Source: Saposhnikovia divaricata (taxonomy: Eukaryota > Streptophyta > Magnoliopsida > Apiales > Apiaceae). From it: a DNA stretch of 64,000 nucleotides. Position numbers and translations under genes: made by a program. Shown here in pieces: positions 42,607-51,862 of this stretch. Below the pieces are notes generated by a model. The model worked only from the letters and a program-made list of their open reading frames with translations, was not told the DNA's origin and did no database searches. The number at the start of each line of letters is the position of its first letter. Within the stretch, counting starts at the first letter, position 1. Where the stretch lies: positions 1,736,001-1,800,000 of the forward strand of contig CM071595.1 in assembly GCA_036435485.1 (NCBI GenBank). Reading direction: 5' to 3'.

Positions 42607-42861
42607 GAAATCTGAATTAATATAATATCAGTTTTTCTTCATCTGTAACCATAATTCCATCATCTCATATCATTATTCTGTTTTCAGTATAGAAATCTGA
42701 AATAATATAATATCAGTTTTTCTTCATCTGTAACCATAATTCCATCATCTCATATCATTATTCTGTTTTCAGTATAGAAATCTGAAATAATATAATATCA
42801 GTTTTTCTTCATCTGTAATCATAATTTCATCATCTCATATCATTATTCTGTTTTCAGTATA
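42607..42861. repeat. 85-bp tandem triplication inside the left LTR
   Basis: Three head-to-tail copies starting at 42607, 42692 and 42777, each opening 'gaaatctga' and containing 'tataatatcagtttttcttc' and 'tctgttttcagtata'. Copy 1 has 'gaattaatat' where copies 2 and 3 have 'gaaataatat'; copy 3 has 'gtaatcataatttc' where the others have 'gtaaccataattcc'. The right LTR has the same three copies with the same differences, so the triplication predates this insertion. Confidence 0.95.
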
Positions 42862-43073
42862 GAAATCTGAAAACCATTGTCTACACTTTCTTTTCAAAAA
42901 CATTGGGGATATCTGCTGTCGCCTGATACGTTAGGACGATGATCAGTCGCCTAATCGTACCTGCTCTCTTTTTACTACCGGTAGAAGGAATGAAGATCAT
43001 CCCTGGAGGAAGGCCACCTGCTAACATCCTCCCTTGGCATCTTCGTGCCGTAATAAAAATAATAAATGCTGGA

Positions 43074-43099
43074 CTGTGTCGCACACAGCCCTGACACAG
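43074..43099. other. Alternative-stem hairpin in the left LTR
   Basis: CTGTGT (43074-43079) can pair with ACACAG (43083-43088) around a 3-base loop, or CTGTGTC (43074-43080) can pair with GACACAG (43093-43099). The two stems are mutually exclusive. It lies in the GC-richer part of the LTR (about 42900-43130), downstream in element sense of a TATA-like motif, so it could fold in the transcript leader; this role is inference. Confidence 0.5.
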
Positions 43100-45471
43100 C
43101 CACTTACGCAAGTCTGTTGCAATCCCCCTCTTTATCACATCATTATTCTCTTTTCAAAATATCATTTCCATTCTCGCACATTACTTTTATAAAATATATA
43201 TATATCATAATGCTTTGATTATGATTCAGACCTCTCTTTCATATTCAGAAATCAAATATACTTTTATATTTGTAAAATATTCCATCTATTTTAAGAGTAA
43301 TGTATGATAATCAAATAATGTTTATTAAACCACTGATACTCAAAAAGAACATTTTTAATATAATATTATAACCATATAACCCTCGATAACAACTGATACC
43401 ATTCTCTCTTATTCTCATAATCATAAGGCATGTTCAATTCATGCATAATCATCTCTATACATATCCATCTTATACTCATATCCATATTCATATACATCTT
43501 CGTATATCTTTCTTTTCAATATTAATACTCAAGGAAGACAATTTCTTCACAATATAGTAATAATAGCATCACATATATATTCCACGAAATCAAGTTTCTT
43601 TGTGAAGATAAGTAGTTTTACAAATAGGGATAGAAGAAATCTTGCCTCGGTTTCGATATCCTGACGGTATGGCTCGTCCCTCTTCCGGAGTTTCTATAAA
43701 CACAAAAGGACCGTCGTTAGAACCACATCTCTTACTCACTACACTCTTGCATAACATTACCTTTTGAAACTTTAATATATGTTTAACGTATTATTATTAT
43801 CCCAAAGGCTCAAGAACTTAACCATTTATAACCTAAATCGAAGTTTCAGGGGTTTTCACCATTTTCCTTAACGACCACACTTAACTGTAAAAATTCTTAG
43901 AAAATATGGATTTCGAATTTTAATGTAAGGTCAACTGTCAAGGGTCCTCTGACCACCCTACTACACTATCCCAAAATTTCGTGACTTTTAACAATGTTAA
44001 AGTATGGTAATTGTAACCTCAAGTTTGATACATTTACGGTTTCTCGATTTCTGAACCGCTTTCACTAAAACTGACTTTTCTCCTAAACCGTTCATCGGAT
44101 TTTAACGCACCTTATATCAAAACGATCTATGAACTAAGCTCTATCATTTCATAGTTAAATAGGAACCTGGACAGTAGGGTACCGTACGGATGCAGGGGTC
44201 ACAAAACAGGGCAGATTTCGTCCTAACGAAAATCGGACATTATAACGGCTATATTTTCCTACTTTCCATAAATCCAACTCCTCCAAATCAATTATCAAAC
44301 ACCATAATCATCACCTACACCATGTGGTATTCTTCACCAGCCATGGTTACAATCACAACACACATCCATATTTAACTTAATTCACTTGTAATCACATATT
44401 TCATCATGAATTCATACTTAACAAACTCCAAATCATTAAACTCTCTATAATCCATCATAAATAAAAAGGGCAAGAACATTTATACCTTTTTGAAGCCTTA
44501 ACAACACTTAATGAACCTTGGGCTATGCTTAATCAACCTTATACTAGCTTGGATCAACAAAAGAAACCATAAAAACAATGTTAGAAATTCGGAGTTACTA
44601 TTCATCAGTGAAAGAACATAAAAAACGAGCCCCTTACCTTGCTCTTCTGGAAAAACCGTGTGAAATAAGACTTGTAGGTTATCTCATGGGCTTTCTAAAA
44701 AGCTATAGAACGCAAATTTTGGCTGAGAAACGAAGAAGTTATGCTCATTTTACTGGACTGCTGTATGGTTTACCCGAAAATGAAGAAGATGGGAGATTTT
44801 GGTGTTGGTTTTTGATCTTATCTTGCTAAATTCTTGATAATTCTAGAGTTTAGTAGAAGCTTGAAGAGTTTTGTGGATAAAAATATGTGAAAGTACTAAT
44901 TTGCCCTTAATCAAGGTTAGTGGAAAATGATGTCATACTAATGATGTCATTGTTGGATGATCATGTGATTTCTTTGTTCTTGATTTCCTAATTAGTGATT
45001 TAATGGTCTTTGTAATTATTAATATGGTATACATCCTTGGTATAACACTAATCTTGGTTGCTTAATCTCCATATCCGTCTAATTGTGGTTCGTTTCGAAT
45101 GTACCTCATTATCTCAGTGGTTTTGAAATCATTTAACAATCCAAATTCCATTGGTATTCTCTTAACTTAATAATCCCTTGGTTAAATCTAAATTCACTAA
45201 TTCCTCAATATATAATTCTTATAATGTTTCCATGCTCCTCAATATCCAATAGAAGTTCTTTGGAAGTCTAAATCCTCAAAAATCCATCTTTAGGAATTTC
45301 TGAAATCCTTCGTCATTTCGAGTCTCTTATTTTCAATGTACAACACTAGTATGGTTTCTGTTTATTCCTTTTCCTTTTCCATTATGGAGTACTTATATAC
45401 CCTTTCTCTAAATCCTCAAAATTTACTATTCATGTGATCACTGTAGCTTGGCTAAAGTTAGGGTTATTACA

Positions 45472-45484
45472 TCCTTCCCTCCTT
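45472..45484 (-). promoter_or_regulatory. Polypurine tract of the element
   Basis: On the minus strand AAGGAGGGAAGGA lies directly against the 3' LTR start (TGTAATAACC). It is the plus-strand DNA primer site during reverse transcription. Just upstream in element sense is 'CGGGACGGAATCCTTTT', which resembles the end of pol next to the purine tract in plant Ty3/gypsy elements, so this end of the element is ancestral. Confidence 0.93.
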
Positions 45485-45537
45485 AAAAGGATTCCGTCCC
45501 GGAATCACGTCAGAAATGTCCATAGATATCTTTTCAT

Positions 45538-45717
45538 CTACACCTTATAACTTCTACACCACTTTCTCCATCCTTTTTCCTTCATAATATCTCTATCTTG
45601 TTTGCGCAAAAATACACCAACATAAACTTGCTTGTCATTCATCAACATGCCATTTAGCTTATCAATAGCAGTGCTTTCACTATCTTTATCTTGCAATTTC
45701 CTCTTGTTATAGTCATT
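45538..45717 (-). pseudogene. Captured poly(A)-binding-protein gene fragment
   Basis: An open frame between stops contains 27 codons (45669 down to 45589) reading AIDKLNGMLM, NDKQVYVGVF and LRKQDRD in succession. This closely matches the end of the second RNA-recognition motif and following linker of plant poly(A)-binding proteins, known from family knowledge to carry A-I-(D/E)-K-L-N-G-M-L-(L/I)-N-D-K-Q-V-Y-V-G and F-L-R-K-Q. The codons before it ('KLQDKDSEST') may be a degraded continuation; those after it (from 'IMKEKGW') do not fit and end in a stop. It has no RNP motifs of its own and cannot be functional. It lies between the RNase H remnant and the pol tail, where integrase would normally be. 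I infer transduction of a host transcript piece by the element lineage. The reading frame is intact over the matching part. Confidence 0.72.
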
Positions 45718-45745
45718 CTACGTTAGTTAATCTCTCATTCCTCCT

Positions 45746-45799
45746 TTAGCTAAGGGTATCGGCCACCACATTGGCCTCCCCTGAATGGTAGTGTATCTC
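45746..45799 (-). pseudogene. RNase H C-terminal remnant of pol
   Basis: Seventeen codons read EIHYHSGEANVVADTLS followed by TAA. Ty3/gypsy RNase H domains characteristically end in a motif of the form (D/E)-I-x-Y-H-P-G-K-A-N-x-V-A-D-A-L-S-R; here P is S, K is E and A is T, and the frame stops at once. Upstream in the same frame a stop occurs within about ten codons, so no more of reverse transcriptase or RNase H can be read. It shows that the interior derives from a full gag-pol element by large deletions. Confidence 0.8.
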
Positions 45800-46123
45800 A
45801 CTTATGGTTTATCCCTATTTTGATCTCTATCATGACATAAAATATACATATTTCGCTCTTATTATATCTTGTCTCTGTAAAATCTTCCAGAAATCCGGTT
45901 AGAATAAGATTCTTTGAAACAATTGTAAGAAAATATTACCTATAATATATATTTCCTGTTCGTATTTAAATAAGTCTTTGGTTTACCCTCAAAATACTAT
46001 CATTCTCCTTTTCATAGAATTTCTAACCCCCAACAGATACTGATTTTCCTTATCTAGATTATCAACCTACCTATACCATTCATTGACCACATTGATTCCT
46101 AACCAAACATTTACACTAAAAAT
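45800..46123 (-). other. Unrecognised interior between gag and RNase H remnants
   Basis: This stretch of about 320 bp is where protease and reverse transcriptase should lie. I see no conserved protease (D-S-G) or reverse transcriptase (Y-x-D-D) motif, and stops occur in the frames inspected. It is AT-rich and probably decayed or filler DNA at a deletion junction. Confidence 0.5.
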
Positions 46124-46735
46124 TTAAATACTAGAAAAATGTTCACCTTCATCTGTATCCGGCTTTCTCAATGCCTCTCCTAAAGTCATATTGTACACCC
46201 TGGCAGTAGGTTTATTTGAAACAATCATACTTTGTCCCGGCGCAGGTGACCCACCGGAACGGCAATCTCTAGCAAAGTGTCCTAGTTTCCCACATTGATA
46301 ACACTTGATATCAATCTTGTCAGTTGATTTACACTGGTTAATATAGTGTCCTTTCTGTCCGCACTTAAAACAAGTTATTCTTAACACTCTACACACTCCT
46401 GTATGCTTTCTACCACACGTATTGCACTCTGGTAAGGGTGGTCTTGATTGGTTTGACTTTCCACCCTGATTCACAGTCTCACTAACAGCCTTATTATTTC
46501 CTGACTTTCCTACAAACTGAGATTTTTGTCCCTTATCAACCTTGTTAAAGTAACTTCCTTCGCTTGAACCTCCTTTCTGACCCTCACATCTCCTTTTCTT
46601 ACTTTCTCGCCCTATCTGATTTTGTTCGTTATGAGCATTTTCATTCTGTCTATTTCGACTTCCTTCATCTCTTTCATTTTCCTTTGCATTTGCTCTCATT
46701 ATTACGCTTAGGCGGCATGATTCTGTATATAGCAA
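46124..46735 (-). CDS. gag: Truncated gag: nucleocapsid with three zinc knuckles
   Basis: A 203-residue open frame. Residues 1-100 are a basic, Asn/Gln/Gly/Ser-rich low-complexity region. Then follow CNTCGRKHTGVC (104-115, C-x2-C-x3-H-x3-C), CFKCGQKGHYINQC (122-135) and CYQCGKLGHFARDC (145-158), the last two being standard retroviral-type CCHC knuckles that bind RNA in the virus-like particle. The tail 'ARVYNMTLGEA' matches the gag/protease junction of plant Ty3/gypsy elements, but the frame then stops after ten more residues. The capsid domain is absent; full gag is normally about twice this length. The first Met is probably not the ancestral start: an ATG at 46718-46716 reads MPPKR, a typical gypsy gag opening, one frame over and stopped after 14 codons, so the start is disconnected by a frameshift. 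An in-frame Met at residue 13 (46699-46697) is a plausible later start. Whether any protein is made is unknown. Confidence 0.75.
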   Translation of the reverse strand: MLYTESCRLSVIMRANAKENERDEGSRNRQNENAHNEQNQIGRESKKRRCEGQKGGSSEGSYFNKVDKGQKSQFVGKSGNNKAVSETVNQGGKSNQSRPPLPECNTCGRKHTGVCRVLRITCFKCGQKGHYINQCKSTDKIDIKCYQCGKLGHFARDCRSGGSPAPGQSMIVSNKPTARVYNMTLGEALRKPDTDEGEHFSSI

Positions 46736-48374
46736 TATTCTTCATTAATTACCCAAATTTAGGGTATAATAAACATCATTTCTATATACACAGTCTCATA
46801 TACACAATTATATCACTAGTTAATTCATTTATATACCATAATATTCTCAATTCAACTTTAGCAAATAAGCGTATCACCTTTAGTACAATAACCTTTTCAT
46901 TTAAGTCAGTCACCTTATATACATCAATATCCTTGAATCTCAACATTTAATATCAAAATACAATAGAATTTAGACAGAATACACAAACTTCATTAATTAT
47001 CCCCACTTCCTTTGTTTATCCTTATTCTAATTCTATCCTCAAAATACACCTTACTCTCAATAGTAAATCTCAATTATGCCTTAAAATTCCTCATATTCTT
47101 TTGTCTCACTAATCCTCAGTTATACCCTTTTTCTTCTCACGAAATTCCTTCCTCTTTTATAGCGAAACGTTTCTAGCTCTAATCATCTCTTATTGAAATT
47201 TCCCTTGAAATCTCGAGTTTCCTCGTATAATCACGTATATATACTCTAAACATTGCTTCCCTTATCCCATCCATTACTGAAACCTTCTATATTCGAAACA
47301 ATTGATAGAATTCAAGAGACCTTAAATTTAAACGAACCCAGATATAAGCAAGGGTCCCACAACAATTTATAACATTAAGAGTTTTAAATAACCTTTATTC
47401 GAAACAAAAGAATATTTGAGAAATCAATATGATGGAAGAACCCGTACGTCACACAAGTGAGGGCGTCCCCTCCGACTTTCTATCACACAGACAGATTGTC
47501 CCCGTGTATACATATAGGGCTATTCCTCTTAGTTGGAATAAGAAGTATAAAGAAAATTTTAAATCACGATGATAAATACCACCTTTCAAAAATAATATTA
47601 GAGGAATATTTTGACTAAGATAGATCGAATAGAATTTTGAAATACATTCCAGAGGTACCAGAAAATTTTGAAAAGATACCGACCCTTAATGAATAAGAGG
47701 TGCCAGATCACAACTGGATTTACCCACAGTAGAGGAAAATTTGAACTCGATAACATAATTTAGCAGGGATTTAGAAAATTTAAGAATAGGTACCGTTAAT
47801 AGCCTCCGCCCAATTTAAAATCCCAAGTAATGGAAGGTTTTCCTCAAATACCATATATATCTAAGTCTGCGTACTCTCCAAAATTTCTTAAATTTGGCAC
47901 TTATCCTTTAGCCTTAAACTATCGTCTTATATTCCCCGTTATCGTCATTTACCTAGTCTTGACTTGGCTCGATACTTTCTGCCTTTATCCATAATAGAAC
48001 ACAACCCTCTAATCGATATACTTACGTAATATTGATCGTCTTAGCCTGACACTACTCCGGTATCAAGGACCCTTCAAATTATACTTCTAAATTGTATATT
48101 ATAACATACCACACATACTCACACTATTTTCTAACGTACACTTCCTGTTACATCAAATATTCCCTTCTCTCATATCAGTCCCATGTGCTACATAAACTTG
48201 ACACTTTTGGCATAATAACCTTTATTAGCAATAATCTATAAAATCATATTCACTACTTAGAATAAACGCTTCGTTCGATAAACCCCCCCTTGAACTTGAT
48301 GGAAGTTCACAATTTTATATCATAACTAATACATTTATTATTATCACTCTTGTTCCTGAGCATTATGACTCTAA
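46736..48374 (-). other. Long untranslated leader of the element
   Basis: About 1.6 kb between the primer binding site and gag with no protein I recognise and frequent stops in the frames inspected. A GC-richer patch around 47435-47515 stands out from AT-rich surroundings. On the minus strand CTATAAAAGAGG (47151-47162) resembles a TATA box, but nothing else supports a promoter. The leader should contain the packaging signal used by a helper element, which cannot be located by eye. Confidence 0.6.
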
Positions 48375-48386
48375 GCTCTGATACCA
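48375..48386 (-). promoter_or_regulatory. Primer binding site for initiator tRNA-Met
   Basis: TGGTATCAGAGC on the minus strand, three bases (GTT) after the end of the 5' LTR. It complements the 3' end of plant initiator tRNA-Met, the common primer of plant Ty3/gypsy and Ty1/copia elements. It fixes the element's orientation as minus. Confidence 0.95.
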
Positions 48387-48994
48387 AACTGTGACAGCCC
48401 CAAATCCGGGGTCATGAATCTGGGCCATCACGGACCAACTTCCATTCAAAATCAATATCTCTTGGGTTTTTTTTTATACTTATGCAATTGACCCCACAGT
48501 AATACACACACACACACACCAGTCATATGCTCAGAGAACAACATTCACCATAATAAAAGTTTAGAGTTAAACAGTTATTACAAACCCAGAATCATACTTA
48601 AACACATTGCTGAATAATACTTCGACATGAAGCATTTCAACAATCAAAAGTTATTACACCAACTTACACACTTAATATACATAAGATTACTAAACCCCTT
48701 GCGCTTGCCATCTACCTTGGGAACGGTCACCAGTACTCGCTCAATAGGTCGCCTTTCCCTTACCCTCTTGCGGGGTGTGGTACGTAGTATCGGCATGGGA
48801 CCTAGCTGCTATATACATAAGTAGCAAGAGTGAGCTATAATAGCTCAGCAAGATTATACTGTAACTAAAATTTAAAATGTGAACAAGTATACATATATGT
48901 ATATGCATATGTAATAGCAGGAAACAATTAAAATCCTTAAGGAAGAATAGAGCTCTTATTTAATAATACATCATCCACTTACTATTATAAGAAA

Positions 48995-49249
48995 GAAATC
49001 TGAATTAATATAATATCAGTTTTTCTTCATCTGTAACCATAATTCCATCATCTCATATCATTATTCTGTTTTCAGTATAGAAATCTGAAATAATATAATA
49101 TCAGTTTTTCTTCATCTGTAACCATAATTCCATCATCTCATATCATTATTCTGTTTTCAGTATAGAAATCTGAAATAATATAATATCAGTTTTTCTTCAT
49201 CTGTAATCATAATTTCATCATCTCATATCATTATTCTGTTTTCAGTATA
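48995..49249. repeat. 85-bp tandem triplication inside the right LTR
   Basis: Copies start at 48995, 49080 and 49165, with the same copy-specific differences as in the left LTR (42607-42861). Preserved identity of all three copies in both LTRs agrees with reverse transcription from one template and no later exchange. Confidence 0.95.
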
Positions 49250-49571
49250 GAAATCTGAAAACCATTGTCTACACTTTCTTTTCAAAAACATTGGGGATAT
49301 CTGCTGTCGCCTGATACGTTAGGACGATGATCAGTCGCCTAATCGTACCTGCTCTCTTTTTACTACCGGTAGAAGGAATGAAGATCATCCCTGGAGGAAG
49401 GCCACCTGCTAACATCCTCCCTTGGCATCTTCGTGCCGTAATAAAAATAATAAATGCTGGACTGTGTCGCACACAGCCCTGACACAGCCACTTACGCAAG
49501 TCTGTTGCAATCCCCCTCTTTATCACATCATTATTCTCTTTTCAAAATATCATTTCCATTCTCGCACATTA

Positions 49572-49579
49572 CTTTTATA
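49572..49579 (-). promoter_or_regulatory. Possible TATA box of the 5' LTR
   Basis: TATAAAAG on the minus strand, about 1.18 kb from the inner end of the LTR, followed in element sense by the GC-richer stretch and hairpin. The same motif is at 43184-43191 in the other LTR. Other TATA-like strings exist in this AT-rich LTR, so the assignment is tentative. Confidence 0.3.
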
Positions 49580-51857
49580 AAATATATATATCATAATGCT
49601 TTGATTATGATTCAGACCTCTCTTTCATATTCAGAAATCAAATATACTTTTATATTTGTAAAATATTCCATCTATTTTAAGAGTAATGTATGATAATCAA
49701 ATAATGTTTATTAAACCACTGATACTCAAAAAGAACATTTTTAATATAATATTATAACCATATAACCCTCGATAACAACTGATACCATTCTCTCTTATTC
49801 TCATAATCATAAGGCATGTTCAATTCATGCATAATCATCTCTATACATATCCATCTTATACTCATATCCATATTCATATACATCTTCGTATATCTTTCTT
49901 TTCAATATTAATACTCAAGGAAGACAATTTCTTCACAATATAGTAATAATAGCATCACATATATATTCCACGAAATCAAGTTTCTTTGTGAAGATAAGTA
50001 GTTTTACAAATAGGGATAGAAGAAATCTTGCCTCGGTTTCGATATCCTGACGGTATGGCTCGTCCCTCTTCCGGAGTTTCTATAAACACAAAAGGACCGT
50101 CGTTAGAACCACATCTCTTACTCACTACACTCTTGCATAACATTACCTTTTGAAACTTTAATATATGTTTAACGTATTATTATTATCCCAAAGGCTCAAG
50201 AACTTAACCATTTATAACCTAAATCGAAGTTTCAGGGGTTTTCACCATTTTCCTTAACGACCACACTTAACTGTAAAAATTCTTAGAAAATATGGATTTC
50301 GAATTTTAATGTAAGGTCAACTGTCAAGGGTCCTCTGACCACCCTACTACACTATCCCAAAATTTCGTGACTTTTAACAATGTTAAAGTATGGTAATTGT
50401 AACCTCAAGTTTGATACATTTACGGTTTCTCGATTTCTGAACCGCTTTCACTAAAACTGACTTTTCTCCTAAACCGTTCATCGGATTTTAACGCACCTTA
50501 TATCAAAACGATCTATGAACTAAGCTCTATCATTTCATAGTTAAATAGGAACCTGGACAGTAGGGTACCGTACGGATGCAGGGGTCACAAAACAGGGCAG
50601 ATTTCGTCCTAACGAAAATCGGACATTATAACGGCTATATTTTCCTACTTTCCATAAATCCAACTCCTCCAAATCAATTATCAAACACCATAATCATCAC
50701 CTACACCATGTGGTATTCTTCACCAGCCATGGTTACAATCACAACACACATCCATATTTAACTTAATTCACTTGTAATCACATATTTCATCATGAATTCA
50801 TACTTAACAAACTCCAAATCATTAAACTCTCTATAATCCATCATAAATAAAAAGGGCAAGAACATTTATACCTTTTTGAAGCCTTAACAACACTTAATGA
50901 ACCTTGGGCTATGCTTAATCAACCTTATACTAGCTTGGATCAACAAAAGAAACCATAAAAACAATGTTAGAAATTCGGAGTTACTATTCATCAGTGAAAG
51001 AACATAAAAAACGAGCCCCTTACCTTGCTCTTCTGGAAAAACCGTGTGAAATAAGACTTGTAGGTTATCTCATGGGCTTTCTAAAAAGCTATAGAACGCA
51101 AATTTTGGCTGAGAAACGAAGAAGTTATGCTCATTTTACTGGACTGCTGTATGGTTTACCCGAAAATGAAGAAGATGGGAGATTTTGGTGTTGGTTTTTG
51201 ATCTTATCTTGCTAAATTCTTGATAATTCTAGAGTTTAGTAGAAGCTTGAAGAGTTTTGTGGATAAAAATATGTGAAAGTACTAATTTGCCCTTAATCAA
51301 GGTTAGTGGAAAATGATGTCATACTAATGATGTCATTGTTGGATGATCATGTGATTTCTTTGTTCTTGATTTCCTAATTAGTGATTTAATGGTCTTTGTA
51401 ATTATTAATATGGTATACATCCTTGGTATAACACTAATCTTGGTTGCTTAATCTCCATATCCGTCTAATTGTGGTTCGTTTCGAATGTACCTCATTATCT
51501 CAGTGGTTTTGAAATCATTTAACAATCCAAATTCCATTGGTATTCTCTTAACTTAATAATCCCTTGGTTAAATCTAAATTCACTAATTCCTCAATATATA
51601 ATTCTTATAATGTTTCCATGCTCCTCAATATCCAATAGAAGTTCTTTGGAAGTCTAAATCCTCAAAAATCCATCTTTAGGAATTTCTGAAATCCTTCGTC
51701 ATTTCGAGTCTCTTATTTTCAATGTACAACACTAGTATGGTTTCTGTTTATTCCTTTTCCTTTTCCATTATGGAGTACTTATATACCCTTTCTCTAAATC
51801 CTCGAAATTTACTATTCATGTGATCACTGTAGCTTGGCTAAAGTTAGGGTTATTACA

Positions 51858-51862
51858 GTCCG
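51858..51862. repeat. Target-site duplication GTCCG (right copy)
   Basis: GTCCG directly follows the LTR end TTATTACA and leads into satellite 'acccgatttttaac'. Together with 41994-41998 it forms the 5-bp duplication made at integration. Confidence 0.95.

Larger units (their letters stand above)
41999..45471 (-). repeat. 3' LTR of the element (left side), 3473 bp
   Basis: Begins TGTGACAGCCCC and ends TTATTACA on the plus strand, so the ends are TG...CA. Compared with the right LTR I see two base changes ('cttacatactt' versus 'cttacacactt' near 42279; 'cctcaaaattt' versus 'cctcgaaattt' near 45417) and two length changes (12 versus 9 T near 42077; one extra TA near 43199), which account exactly for the 5-bp size difference. 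It holds a (CA)7 tract near 42118, a CCCC/GGGG inverted repeat at 42007-42020, an 85-bp triplication and long AT-rich stretches. Short open frames in both strands show no recognisable protein and are not called. Confidence 0.97.
41999..51857 (-). mobile_element. Non-autonomous Ty3/gypsy-type LTR retrotransposon (LARD-like)
   Basis: A complete element of 9859 bp: two near-identical LTRs, a 2918-bp interior and a GTCCG target duplication. Orientation is minus: the tRNA-Met primer binding site lies beside the right LTR (48375-48386) and the purine tract beside the left LTR (45472-45484, purine-rich on the minus strand). Read in its own sense, each LTR begins TGTAATAACC and ends CTGTCACA. The interior keeps a zinc-knuckle gag remnant, the end of RNase H and a pol-tail remnant, which together mark Ty3/gypsy ancestry. 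I could not find protease, reverse transcriptase or integrase. Large LTRs with an almost non-coding interior match the LARD description; these depend on proteins of an autonomous relative. The lineage is uncertain; the C-terminal gag motif 'ARVYNMTLGEA' suggests a chromovirus such as the Tekay group. Confidence 0.95.
48390..51857 (-). repeat. 5' LTR of the element (right side), 3468 bp
   Basis: Begins TGTGACAGCCCC and ends TTATTACA on the plus strand; nearly identical to 41999-45471. In element sense this LTR holds the promoter, with transcription running leftward. It carries the same 85-bp triplication (48995-49249), alternative hairpin (49462-49487) and short non-coding open frames as its partner. 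Two substitutions and two length differences from the left LTR indicate very recent insertion. Confidence 0.97.

Noticed and set aside
42881..43138. 85-residue minus-strand open frame in both LTRs (also 49269-49526)
   Set aside because: Element-sense but inside the probable leader, coincides with the GC-richer patch and hairpin; no domain recognised. Kept only as a remote possibility of a small leader frame.
44190..44375. 61-residue plus-strand open frame in both LTRs (also 50576-50761)
   Set aside because: Low-complexity Thr/Ile-rich tail and antisense to the element; chance frame.
44578..44829. 83-residue plus-strand open frame in both LTRs (also 50964-51215)
   Set aside because: Antisense to the element, no known family, identical copies explained by LTR duplication.
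45472..45500. Primer binding site after the left LTR (plus-strand element)
   Set aside because: The sequence there is pyrimidine-rich and is the complement of a polypurine tract; the tRNA-Met site lies at the opposite end, so the element is on the minus strand.
46564..46950. 128-residue plus-strand frame overlapping gag
   Set aside because: Shadow on the opposite strand of the gag remnant; hydrophobic composition results from complementing the A-rich gag sequence.
47151..47162. Internal promoter (CTATAAAAGAGG) in the element leader
   Set aside because: A lone TATA-like string in AT-rich DNA without supporting elements.
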